A DNA stretch of 23,775 nt from Hofstenia miamia (GCA_900660155.1 CABFPE010000050.1:198905-222679); one strand, 5' to 3'; positions 1 to 8,984 are shown, numbered from the stretch's first letter. Notes: generated by a model from the letters alone, not told the origin. Numbers and translations: made by a program.

Positions 1-13
1 TATATATATATAT
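1..13. repeat. (TA)n microsatellite at window edge
   Basis: Pure TA alternation opens the window and passes into ATTC repeats. A similar (TA)n run closes the window at 23763-23775, which suggests the contig was broken at simple repeats. Confidence 0.9.
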
Positions 14-67
14 TCATTCATTCAATTTAATTAATATACTTCCATGCCTAACCCTCGAGAAGTTTAA

Positions 68-520
68 TTGCTAACTAATTGCTTACCCGACCCGACACAA
101 ACTATTGGTCGACGTGTTCATAGGACTGTCAATGTATGTGGCAGCTGGAAAAATATTAAAGGAACCATATACATTATCATTTAATGGATTTTGCAAGATA
201 CATGTGTTGCAAAATATATGAGAGTTAATAATCTAATTACTTCAACTAAGGCTGCTATCATAAAAAATTAAAGTTGTTCAATGTTTGACAGAATTGAAAT
301 TCCACCAAATGTTATTGCTCCCATCCTTGATCTTGGAAATGATAGCTGTGAAATAAACGCCTATATCCAATCACCATTAGAAAATAACGGTTTTATTGCT
401 AAACTGGAGGAAAAGGGGATGGACATTTAATCGGAATTGTATGCTAGATTCTGAAAATTTGAAGCAACATCGGCTGCAGTGAGAGAAGTTTCTCTATGCT
501 GAGAAAAATCTTAACCAATG
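68..520 (+). pseudogene. Decayed unidentified coding remnant
   Basis: One reading frame runs from 68 to 430, interrupted only by TAA codons near 167 and 269. It reads like real protein, for example GRRVHRTVNVCGSW near 107 and FDRIEIPPNVIAPILDLG near 284, with mixed residue use unlike the Lys/Asn/Ile/Phe noise of the surrounding AT-rich DNA. After a shift, another frame reads MLDSENLKQHRLQ then, past a TGA, EKFLYAEKNLNQ (about 439-520). There are at least three stops and a frameshift, so it is not functional as it stands. I do not recognise the family. A transposase or other repetitive-element gene is the likeliest source, given the neighbourhood, but a processed host pseudogene is possible. 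Confidence 0.4.
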
Positions 521-1359
521 ACAGAAATCTTAACTACAATAATATATGGAAATTTATGTGCAGTTATAATTTAGTGAAATAGTTGCCTTAAAAATTTGAC
601 TTTATATTATGTATTTGTTTTATATCGTGTTTTCAGTAATAGAAAACGTTTAATATTGCTTAAATAGATCATTTTGAAAAATGGATGGTAATATTTTATG
701 GCAAATTTAACTAAATTCCGTCATACTTTGTTATAAAAATAAGGTCATATTTTTTTTCTTAAGTCATATTTCTGCTTGCGCTCTAGTAATAATTCAACAT
801 TATATTATCCGGTATCCAGCAGTCAAATTACAAGGAATTATCCGGTATTCGGGATATTCAATTCACTATCGGGATTCCATCCCAATTAGTAAGTTTTATA
901 ATTGGCCAATTTAGGTGACAGCAATATCATGTTTGTCTTCTTTACCAGTAAACGCGTAAAAATGTTTCAAAATTTGCAATAGCTCCCCCAAAGAAAACAT
1001 TACTCTAATTAATCGAGGATGTAAGCGATCAATTAATCAAATTTAAGTTGACGTCTGATCTATTTATTCGTACTTTTATCACCACTAATCAGAGACCAGA
1101 TCAATATTTGATCACCACTGTCCATACACACCTCCGACTAAAATGGGCATGACATGGTTTGATTTTATAATTTCCATTCAAGATTTTTACTACATTAAGA
1201 TGGCAATTTTAATATATCATTTAAATATATCATTTATTATTAAAAATGTGAAAATAGTTTTACTTCATTGTTAAAAATCGGATCTTTTTTGCTCCCCTCC
1301 CCCGCACTAGCATTGTTCTCATAGAACATGGAATGTTTTCATTAAAAATATATATTTAG
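521..1359. other. AT-rich non-coding stretch
   Basis: I see no gene here. Around 806-885 short TATCCGGTAT/ATTCGGGAT-type words recur with opposite-strand partners, a degenerate quasi-palindromic patch of no assigned family. 'cccctccccc' near 1294 is an isolated pyrimidine tract. Confidence 0.5.
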
Positions 1360-1500
1360 GCATAACCCTAACCCTAATCCCGATAAATTATTCATTTTTC
1401 CGGATTTCCCGGATAGTTCTTCATTCCACCAGATTATTCTTCACTTTTCAGGATCTATTATTCAGATAATTTTAACCATAACCCTAACCTAAATTCTTAT
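1360..1500. repeat. Interstitial telomere-like CCCTAA words
   Basis: 'ataaccctaaccctaatccc' near 1363 and 'ccataaccctaacct' near 1476 resemble the animal telomere repeat (TTAGGG)n on the complementary strand. Only two or three units are present at each site, separated by GGAT/ATTATTC-rich DNA, so this is interstitial and degenerate, not a chromosome end. Confidence 0.5.
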
Positions 1501-1502
1501 TT

Positions 1503-1965
1503 TTTATAGACCAAGACCCTAAACCAAAGTCAGAAAAATTTATATTCCTATTTTTATAGACCCAAACCCTAAGCCAAAGTCTGAAATCGATGTTTCCTAA
1601 ACCTAAAACCTAAATTCCTAGCCTAAATCTAAATTCTTAATATTTATTGGCAAAAACCATAAACCAAAGTCAGAAAAGCCTAAATTCCTATTTTTTATAG
1701 ACATAGACCCTAAACCAAGGTCACAAATTCATGTTTCCAAAACTAAAACCTAAATTTCTAATCTAAGACTTTAATTCTTTTTTATATACCAAAACCATAA
1801 GCTAAAGTCAGAAATCCACGTTTCCTAAACCTAAAAACTTAAATTAATATTTATATAGACCTAAGCCCTAAACCAAAGTCACAAATCCATGTTCCTTAAA
1901 TCTAAAACCTAAATTTTAATTATTCATAAACCTAAACCCTAAACCAAAGTCATCAATCCTGTTTC
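1503..1965. repeat. Degenerate tandem array with CCCTAAACCAAAGTCA core
   Basis: A core close to CCCTAAACCAAAGTCA recurs seven times, starting at about 1517, 1567, 1657, 1708, 1795, 1866 and 1937. Spacings are about 50, 90, 51, 87, 71 and 71 bases. Between cores, 'tttccTAAACCTAAAACCTAAATTccta' and 'tttttatagac' segments also recur, so the array looks like a longer unit that has lost or duplicated sub-blocks. It has no coding capacity. It may be a minisatellite seeded from telomere-like sequence, since telomere-like words lie directly upstream. Confidence 0.8.
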
Positions 1966-2438
1966 ATGTTTCCAATGCAAAATTCCACTTTGTATGAAAA
2001 TAATGTTAGTGCGGGGGGAGGCAAAAAAGGTCCTAATCGTCTTACTTTGAACATGATATCATTTTTAGAGAGGTGAATTTGGGCCGGACTGGGGTTGGGC
2101 CAAGAAATTGAAAAGACCGGCTGATTTAAAAAAACGACTACTACGCCAAAATGCATTTAAGTCAACCTATGATTGAATGCTATAAACCATGTATTGAAAA
2201 ATAAAATTACATAAAAAATTTATGTACTTTTCTAAAACTCAACTTAGGATTTTGAATTTCAGCCTATAGATTTCATTTGGCGTAGCAAATTGAAAAAGTT
2301 GAAAAAGACTTTTTGCAAGCATCATTGAAATTGGGAAAAAATGGACTAAAATGCAATAATTTAAACGCGTCGGGTTGGCCCATAGTTATATTGCATTATC
2401 ATGTTGGGAGCAACTTTGGAAATGTCTTTCTTTATCTT
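1966..2438. other. Non-coding stretch with GGGCC-rich patch
   Basis: No gene is supported. A G-rich tract near 2013 and 'ttgggccggactggggttgggcc' near 2080 stand out from the AT background, and a related 'gggttggccc' occurs near 2368. This looks like old repeat material of unknown family. Confidence 0.4.
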
Positions 2439-2741
2439 TTAATTTAGGCCTAGTATAGTACATAAAACAAAAAATACCAGAGAAAAAACAATTGCTCCAG
2501 TCCATTGAGCTGGTTGAGGATACCGAAAACTTAGTTCGGCCATTGGTCGCATGGCATAGTACACTCCTGAAAACACGCAGTAGTCTTCTCTTCGATCTTC
2601 ATTTTTAACAATATCCACCGTGATAACGCTGATTTCGCGTGTTCTTTTTCTGCACATCAACGCTCGTCCCCCTTGTTTGTTGTGGCACGCTGATTCTGTA
2701 GAAATACATACAGTGGAGAGAAATACAGCAAGCCAAAGCAT
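2439..2741 (-). CDS. Orphan small secreted or type I membrane protein candidate
   Basis: An uninterrupted 100-codon ORF starts with ATG at 2741 and ends with TAA at 2439. Residues 1-18 (MLWLAVFLSTVCISTESA) look like a classical signal peptide. Residues 19-78 are polar with cysteines at 19, 30 and 55 and a basic stretch CRKRTR. Residues about 80-98 are a hydrophobic segment (TGAIVFSLVFFVLCTILGL) ending one residue before the stop, so the mature product would be membrane-anchored with almost no cytoplasmic tail. GC content is higher than in the flanks. I recognise no family. No TATA box was found; an ATTAAA overlaps the stop on the minus strand. It could be a lineage-specific gene, a terminal exon of a larger gene, or a chance ORF. 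Confidence 0.45.
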   Translation of the reverse strand: MLWLAVFLSTVCISTESACHNKQGGRALMCRKRTREISVITVDIVKNEDRREDYCVFSGVYYAMRPMAELSFRYPQPAQWTGAIVFSLVFFVLCTILGLN

Positions 2742-2984
2742 GCTTGTCGTGAAACATTAAATGTTCCGGTGGCATACAATTAAGTAAATAAAACATAAAT
2801 AATTTGTTTATTTGTCATCCCGGGTAGCTCGTATTGTTTACATATTGATAGACATCAACAACGCTCTTACTAAATCCAGAGGTGTTTGATCTTTGTAGCT
2901 TACCATTAAAGGCGAGGTTAATGGGATTCAGTTTTCCTTCTTGTTGATGTAATCTTCAGAGATGCCTAAAATAATTGATTTTGG

Positions 2985-3670
2985 TAATAAAAAATTAAAT
3001 TAATTGATTTTTTACTTTGCAATTAATTTAAATTAATGTTTGATTTAGAAATCCATGATATGAATTGCATACACATAAAACAAAAGTTAACTAACTGTTG
3101 TTGGCTGCCAGCACATATTCATCGTGCATTGTTTGCATAGAGCAATTGTTTTGTAGGAAAACACTTCATTGATTGTGTATAACAGTGTAACAGTCAATCA
3201 ACGTTTTGCGTTGCGTTACCATTTCCATAATTTCTCTTCATCTTTCTAATAGTGGTCTCCTCTTTCTAATTCACTGAAGGCATACACAATATGTTACGAA
3301 ATTTAATTATATATAATTGCTACTACCATGAATTATGCAACCGATTTGCTCAAAAGGAGTAAACTTGAAGAAATTGTAAAATTATTCGACCAACATCAAA
3401 CGTGTTGGAACCTTTTTTCAGTACTGCAATTTCTCATTGTGCACCGCATGCTCCCATCAACCTACAAATGCAAAACTTTTAAAGGTTATCAACCGTCCTA
3501 GGGATGAAAGATTTCTGACTGTATTGGGAATTTGTCAATGTCTCAATTAATCGAAATCAATTGCAATTAATTGATTTTACTTGATAGCAATTAAATTAAT
3601 TGTTTTTTCAAAGTACCAATTAAAATTAATTGATTTTTACGATTCGAAATTTGAAAATTAATTTATATTA
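2985..3670. repeat. AATTAATTGA-rich blocks flanking more complex DNA
   Basis: Blocks at about 2985-3050 and 3540-3670 share long AATTAATTGATTTT/CAATTAATTTAAATTAA words in direct and inverted orientation. The DNA between (about 3090-3500) is less biased. One minus-strand frame near 3260-3300 reads HIVYAFSELERGDHY before a stop. The arrangement resembles a non-autonomous DNA transposon with AT-rich ends, but I could not fix termini or a target duplication. Confidence 0.3.
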
Positions 3671-5140
3671 ATTTTTAGTCATCTATGGTAATCTTTGAAA
3701 CACAAGTGTGTAATATTTCTATTATTTAATCATTTCATTCGTTCACTACAGCGCATTGTTTGAACGTTATTTTCCTGTAAAAAATGTAAATATACTATCT
3801 CGGATCAAGCATTTACTGCCTTTGATAATTGATATATAGGGTTGGTGAGCTATTCTTTTTTAAAGTGAAACTATTCTTCATTTGTATATGATTATATATA
3901 TGCTAGGAATTTCTATTTGCAGATCATTTTGTACTATAATCTCAAATTAAAAATGCTGATATTAATGCTTTTACACCCAATAAAAATCAATAAAGCTAGA
4001 GACAATCAAAATGAATACAAAGCTGATTAAATTTAGCTTATAATAAAAGCTGGAATTCTGTATTTTCGGTAATTATGCCTAATCAAATGCTTGAAAATTT
4101 CATCAACATTTCAGTATTATAATGAGACATCTGTTGTCCTCAGAAAAAATGTCTCAAATCTGAAAATCAGAATTTGTTTTTTTTCATCTGCCAAGAATAA
4201 ACTTTGGATAGACTTTACATTAATTGAAAGTATTATGAAAACGGAAAATATTCAACCAATGAAAAAAATCATGCTGCATATAAGTGAGCTTATAATCTAT
4301 GTAATACCGAACAGAGCAAAGCATGCAATCGGTTGCTTGTTTAGAATACAATAATCCATGTTTTCAAACATGGAAATGGGAAATCATGAACAAACATGTA
4401 AGTAAAAATACTGTCGAAAGTTCAAGGAGAAGACTACTACAAGTCATCAAAATATTTGCAATATCTTCAATGAAGTTTTCAAAAACTTACAAAAAATTTC
4501 CCGTAAATCAATGCTCCACGAGTTACAAAATTCATTTGATTTCTCTTTCATATAAGTTAGAAAGTGTGAAATTATGAGATCTATTACAGCTTAAAAACAA
4601 TCCAATGGATATCAACTTGTTTTCTAAGATATGCATGTTCACTGTTTCTGAGCCTCTTTTTTACATTTAAAAACGGGCGACATAGCTCGCGTTAATAAGA
4701 ATGACAATACTGAAAATCTAAGGTCTCCAATTTCTGTAAATTTACCCATAATAAGGTTTTTGAACGTTTATTTACGAACCAAACTAATGTTTTCCATCCG
4801 TAGTACTACTAGATGTTTCAATTTATTAGTTGTAAGTACTCATCACCTCCTTAATGGAGTAATTCTTTTCAGATTTTGAATAATTCAATTGATTTAAGAC
4901 ATTTCCAAAGTAGCATATGAAATTACTTGCAAATATGGTTTTCAATACTTTAAAATTAGTCAAAGAATTGTAATAGAAAGAATTAGAGAATTCGTTTCCT
5001 TAAAAAAATTGAAGTTAAAGCTCTTAAAGCAACCTTTCTCAAATAGTTTTAGAGAGACTCCTTAACTTACTAGTAAATATTTATATTTACATAGCTGTAA
5101 TCCTAACAGTACCAGTTAGAAGTTTTAAGGCCTTGGAAAG
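3671..5140. other. AT-rich non-coding stretch
   Basis: No gene is supported. The open frames at 4091-4354 and 4323-4577 have compositions typical of translated AT-rich DNA (Lys, Ile, Ser, Phe), no domain motif, and overlap one another. No RNA gene or clear repeat was seen. Confidence 0.5.
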
Positions 5141-5141
5141 T

Positions 5142-5157
5142 AGAAGAAGAAGAAGAA
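5142..5157. repeat. (AGA)n microsatellite, possible LINE tail
   Basis: Short AGA repeat just beyond the 3' untranslated end of the minus-strand LINE, where it reads TTC on the element strand. Microsatellite tails are common at the 3' ends of non-LTR elements. I take this as the approximate 3' limit of the element. Confidence 0.5.
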
Positions 5158-5304
5158 AAATCTATATTCATAAATTGTTTTAACAATAAATAAAAATACT
5201 GATAACAAATTCTGAAAGCGTCAAGAAAGTAATACAAAATTAAAAAAAAAGAAAACAACGAATATTTGCAAATAAAAAGTGGTTAACTTGGGCTATGGCG
5301 ATTG

Positions 5305-7440
5305 CTACTTTCTATTAATAGAGTAATCAGGATTATAAAATTTATAACCTCGCCATTTCAGTTTTTTTATATTATAAGTGCAAAAATATTTTTTAATATT
5401 CATTTTAAAGTTTTTTAATGTACTTATTTGTTTAATATATTTTGGTAATTCATTCCACATATTTATAGCTGTGTGTAGAAATGAATTTTTCATTATTCGC
5501 TTCTTATACCTAATAGGTTCAATTATGTGTGTTCTTTTATTTTGTTTATTGACTAATTTTGCAGCAAGAAAGTCATTTTTGTAGTATGGGAAGGTATTGT
5601 TAACTATTTTGAAGAACGTCGTTAAGACATTTATATGGATGTAACATTGCGGATGTAGAAATAATTTTGAAATTTTTCTATATTCATTATTCTTATTAAA
5701 GCTATGATTATTTACTGCTACTTTGATAGCCCAATTTAGTTGCACTCAGAATTTCCTGAGAAATTGTTGGTTTATATCTGTGTAGAGTATATTGGCATAG
5801 TTAAAATGACTTAATATTAGAGCATATATTAATTGAATTTTTGCTTTAGTTGGAAGTTTTTGAGAAATTAAGTTAATTGCTTTAATCGATATGGCCATTT
5901 TTCTAATAACATGATTTAGTTGCTCTTCAAAATTTAGATGTATGTCAAAAATTATTCCGAGGTACTTAAAAGACTCAACCTGTTTTATTTGAATGCCGTT
6001 GAAATTAAGTTTGTATCTTGAAGTATCAGTAGATTTAGTTTTTGATTTAACAATACAGAATTGAGTTTTTAGTGGATTTACTCTTAGTTTTATAGAGGCA
6101 AAATATTTAGCAAGAGAAGCACAGTTTGTTTCGAGAGTTTGAACCGCTTTTTCGGGAAATTTATTAGAATGAAATAATATTGTGTCATCTGCATATTGTA
6201 TAACGTCACATGTTACTTGCTCGGACAAATCATTTATGTAAATATTAAATAATAACGGACCCAAAATTGTACCCTGTGGAACCCCATTTTTAGTGCATAC
6301 CCAATCTGAAAAAGATTCATTAATTTTAACTCTTTGCATGCGATTGTATAAGTAACTGGAGATAAGACCTATGCTGTCATTAGAAAAACCTAGAATTTTA
6401 ATTTTTTGTAGTAAGATACTGCGGTCTATGGAATCGAAAGCTTTCGAGAGGTCTAAGCAAGAAATTGCTGAGTATTCATTACCATTTATTGTTGATCGCC
6501 ATTTTTCTGTAGCTTGTATTAAAGCATCGCTCGTAGAAATACCTTTACGAAAACCATATTGTGTTTTGGAGTAGAGATCATGTTTACAAAGATGCTCGTT
6601 AATTTGATTAAAAAGACTTCATTAAAAAATTTTGCTGATTGGAGAAGTGATCGAAATGGGTCTATAATTTTCGCAATCTTCGGGATCATTTCTTTTAAAT
6701 AATGGTGTTATATTTGCCAATTTTAATTCATCTGGAAAAAAGGAGTGTTTTATACAATTATTTAAAATGTAGCATATTGGTTCAGCTATTAAGTCACCTG
6801 AAAGTTTTAGGAACCACGTTGGTATTAGAGAGGGTCCACTGGATTTATTTTTTAAACATTTTATCGACTTTATGATTTCATATTTTGTTGCAAAACGAAA
6901 AGAGAAAGAGGTTGGAGTTCTTTTGGGTTTATTAAGGCAAAAAGGTACATTCATACCGTTGTAGTTTCCTAAATTTAGGAAAACTTCATTGAAAGCATTG
7001 CAGATTTCCTTCTTATTTGTAATGGACTTATCTTTATTATATATTCTTTCTATTTCTTCTGTTCACATGTTTTTTCTATTTAGCAAATTGTTAACAAATT
7101 CCCACTTATTTTTTTGGGAAGAAAGACTTTGATACTGAAAATGGGAATAATTATTACTTGCTTTCCTTATAGCAATATTACATAAATTTCGTGCAGATTT
7201 ATAAGCATTATGATTTTCTAGTGTTTGGGAATTTAAGTATTTTTTCCATTTCTGTTTCTTTATTTGGATTAAATCGATGCATTTAGAATCAACCCATGGC
7301 TTGGAAACATTATTTGGAGTTTTTTTTGGTATATTCGGATGAAAGAATATATTTTTCTGGGCAGCATATATATATAAATGGAAAAGTAAAGTTTTTGTAA
7401 AATGTGATAGCATTTCAGTAGTAGAAGCCGCGGCAAGGAG
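5305..7440 (-). pseudogene. LINE ORF2, reverse-transcriptase half (broken)
   Basis: Codes for the linker, reverse transcriptase and C-terminal region of a CR1/L2-type ORF2 that copies element RNA at the target site. The linker (7413-7063) contains KPWVDSKC. RT blocks follow: YRPISI near 6650, QYGFRKG near 6550, motif A CLDLSKAFDSID near 6440, GVPQGTILGPLLFNIYIND near 6280, catalytic YADD at 6183-6194 and FKYLGIIF near 5960. The C-terminal region has QLNWAIK and SFLHTAINMWNELP. Damage: TGA at 7063-7065 and TGA at 5746-5748, both in the frame the protein continues in, and a one-base frameshift near 6615 after SPISKIF. The frame opens upstream to about 7440, where it meets unrelated sequence. 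YADD and motif A are intact, so loss is recent to moderate. The endonuclease domain that should precede it is absent. Confidence 0.9.
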
Positions 7441-7447
7441 GTTACAC

Positions 7448-7584
7448 TTTTATCTGATTGGTCGAGAGGGGTGGCCTTTGACCTGAGACGCCATGGATAT
7501 TGGCGGGGGTGTTTTACTGACGTCATAATGTGTTGACTGATTAAACAAGTCAGTCTATATATTCACCCAAATTATCAGATAAAA
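7448..7584. repeat. 11-bp perfect inverted repeat bracketing a promoter
   Basis: TTTTATCTGAT at 7448-7458 is the exact reverse complement of ATCAGATAAAA at 7574-7584. The arms enclose the CCAAT, E2F-like, CRE and TATA motifs of the plus-strand gene. A smaller inverted pair, TGACT...AGTCA, lies near 7534-7552. Confidence 0.7.
7457..7562 (+). promoter_or_regulatory. Compact RNA polymerase II promoter
   Basis: Within about 105 bases upstream of the plus-strand ORF are ATTGG (inverted CCAAT box, 7457-7461), TTGGCGGG (E2F-type, 7500-7507), a perfect TGACGTCA cyclic-AMP response element (7518-7525) and TATATAT (7556-7562). TATA lies 66 bases before the ATG at 7628, giving a 5' UTR of about 40 bases. 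The stretch is GC-rich against an AT-rich background. Order and spacing suit a strong, regulated, cell-cycle or CREB/ATF-responsive promoter; individual sites are short, and it is their clustering that makes the call. Confidence 0.65.
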
Positions 7585-7627
7585 TAATTATTTTTCTTCT
7601 ACGCAATTTCGTCTCTCACTTTTGGCA

Positions 7628-8149
7628 ATGTCTGTTGAAACATTAGTATCTGGTTCACTTGGCAATCTGTTTGACGAGCTTTGTACAACTCTACCACCAG
7701 CCTCCAACTATAATCCGTTAACACAAGAGATGATGATTGCACTGCCTGCACCTGTAAAAGAAAAACGCAAAGCCTCCCACAAACAAAAACGTCCTGCACT
7801 TAATAATAATGTCATTGTCTTACCCAACACAAAGGTACAAGAAGAAGGCGATGATATTTTACAACGCTTACATGATGTCAATTCACAACCATCATCATGT
7901 ACTTTTTCAATCGCGAGTCCTGCTAGTGAAATTCCAAAGAAACTCTGGTTAACAATCGTGGATGCTGTTCAATTGAACACAAGATATGGTGTTGCAGTAA
8001 AGATTAGACTCGACAATGGTGTTTATTATTTTCTGCCTAAACGTTACGTCAGTGTATTGGGTGATAAATGCAAGTTTTTGATCAATAAAAAACTTTTTCG
8101 CAATGATGACTTGGGGAACAGTGCTATTGTATTACAATTTAGTAAATAG
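7628..8149 (+). CDS. Orphan basic protein with C-terminal beta-rich domain
   Basis: An intact 173-residue ORF. I chose the ATG at 7628, which has G at -3, because the frame's upstream extension is only TTG-GCA. Residues about 1-45 are acidic/hydrophobic (GNLFDELCTTLPP). Residues about 46-58 (KEKRKASHKQKRP) look like a nuclear localisation signal. Residues about 60-105 look disordered. Residues about 105-173 alternate strand-like blocks (KKLWLTIVDAVQLNTRYG, VAVKIRLDNGVYYFLPKRY, LGNSAIVLQFSK) that suggest a small beta-barrel, possibly OB-like. It has its own promoter upstream and AATAAA at 8215. It lies antisense inside the minus-strand LINE, where the endonuclease coding region should be. I do not recognise the family; similar 'TRYG...FLPKRY' tails may occur in other invertebrate orphan proteins, but that is memory, not a search. 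It could be a host retrogene, a DNA-transposon gene or an integrated viral gene. Confidence 0.65.
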   Translation: MSVETLVSGSLGNLFDELCTTLPPASNYNPLTQEMMIALPAPVKEKRKASHKQKRPALNNNVIVLPNTKVQEEGDDILQRLHDVNSQPSSCTFSIASPASEIPKKLWLTIVDAVQLNTRYGVAVKIRLDNGVYYFLPKRYVSVLGDKCKFLINKKLFRNDDLGNSAIVLQFSK

Positions 8150-8214
8150 AGAATGTATAGTTGTGTTTTCGCTCTTTTTCTACATGTACTAGTTAATATG
8201 TTTGATAAATTAAT

Positions 8215-8220
8215 AATAAA
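8215..8220 (+). terminator. AATAAA polyadenylation signal
   Basis: Canonical AATAAA 66 bases after the TAG/TAA region of the plus-strand ORF that ends at 8149. With the promoter it completes a self-contained transcription unit of about 650-700 bases. Confidence 0.65.
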
Positions 8221-8281
8221 TAGACAGGAAAATGATTAATTATTAGCTACAATGGTTTCACAACAAATTTCTTAAATTTAN

Positions 8282-8610
8282 GATAAAGCGGAATTAAATC
8301 AGCTATGTCTTCAATGGTGGCTCCCGGATACGAATGAACACATGTAGCAGTTCTTAGTAAGCCCGGAGCTTTAAGATGACGGTACATTGATGATCCGATG
8401 GCAAGAAATTCAGCTTCTGCTCTCAAGTGTTTCGGGCGTTGTATCTTCTTTTGCGTTTGAGACGGCGCATGATAAATTTCTGGAGTTACTTGAGTAGTTT
8501 TGTTGGCGGATTCAGAAGAGTTTCTTTGATGGCTGCTAGCATGTTGAACAGGATAATTAGTTCATCTCTGCCGAGATTCTTGAGAGGAGCTAATAATTTA
8601 GTTTTGCTTA
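8282..8610 (-). repeat. N-flanked duplicate of LINE ORF1 segment
   Basis: Bounded by single Ns at 8281 and 8611. It matches 9626-9955 in the same orientation with about eight substitutions and one single-base deletion (near 8510). It encodes the ORF1 stretch from LLAPL to the middle of the SGNH domain, which does not belong inside ORF2. At five differing sites this copy has CG where 9626-9955 has TG or CA. It is probably a paralogous or allelic read assembly placed in a gap. Confidence 0.9.
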
Positions 8611-8611
8611 N

Positions 8612-8789
8612 AATTAGTTGAATGCATTATGTTTGATAATTCGGAGTATTCATAAATATTGGCTTTGGAAGGCCCGGGATTAATCTCGATGCCGGATATA
8701 AGTAACATTATTGTTACTACTAGAAAGTAGAATAAAGAATGTTTTGGTGTTTTAGTGAAAATCCATTTTTTAAATATCAAGGCTTGCAT
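8612..8789 (-). pseudogene. LINE ORF2 N-terminus with 2A-like motif
   Basis: A short ORF beginning at ATG 8789, cut off by the N at 8611. It has a basic start (KKWIFTKTPKH), a hydrophobic run (LFYFLVVTIMLLI) and then SGIEINPGP at residues about 32-40. The hydrophobic run followed by [D]xExNPGP is the 2A ribosome-skipping arrangement known from picornaviruses and at the N-terminus of several animal non-LTR retrotransposons. Here the Asp of the DxExNPGP consensus is Gly, or has been deleted from an ancestral SGDIEINPGP. The sequence after it, SKANIYEYSEL, would normally lead into the endonuclease domain, which is not present. It lies 195 bases after the ORF1 stop. Confidence 0.7.
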
Positions 8790-8984
8790 GTATTCATGCT
8801 GTTTCTTAAATTATGTTTATATATAGGTAAGGTTTCTCTAATACAGTAATATTGAATTTTGAGTTAAGAATAATTAGAATTAAATATATGAAAGAAAGTG
8901 AGTTATTAGCGATAGCATAAATTAGGTGAAAAATTCGCCATAACCCAATGAAAGTCAAAAATATAAAAATAAAATTTACCATCT

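Noticed and set aside
1360..1500. True telomere at the left of the window
   Set aside because: Only two to three degenerate units, followed by kilobases of ordinary sequence on both sides.
1505..1960. CRISPR-like array
   Set aside because: Unit lengths are irregular, spacers are similar to one another, and the setting is an animal genome.
3390..3500. Possible hAT or RT C-terminal motifs (EPFFSTA on plus, SFIPRTVDNL on minus)
   Set aside because: Each is under 12 residues, ends in stops and has no supporting flanking similarity.
4091..4577. Two overlapping plus-strand ORFs of 84-87 codons
   Set aside because: They overlap each other, have AT-driven composition, no motif and no regulatory context.
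5746..7065. Reassignment of TGA as a sense codon, since two LINE breaks and the protease break are all TGA
   Set aside because: The elements also have frameshifts and TAA/TAG stops. CGA to TGA decay explains the bias, and Trp is encoded by TGG throughout.
7628..8149. Viral oncoprotein-like LxCxE motif in the orphan ORF
   Set aside because: The stretch FDELCTTLPP has Leu-Cys adjacent, not the LxCxE pattern, so a viral origin is not supported by this motif.
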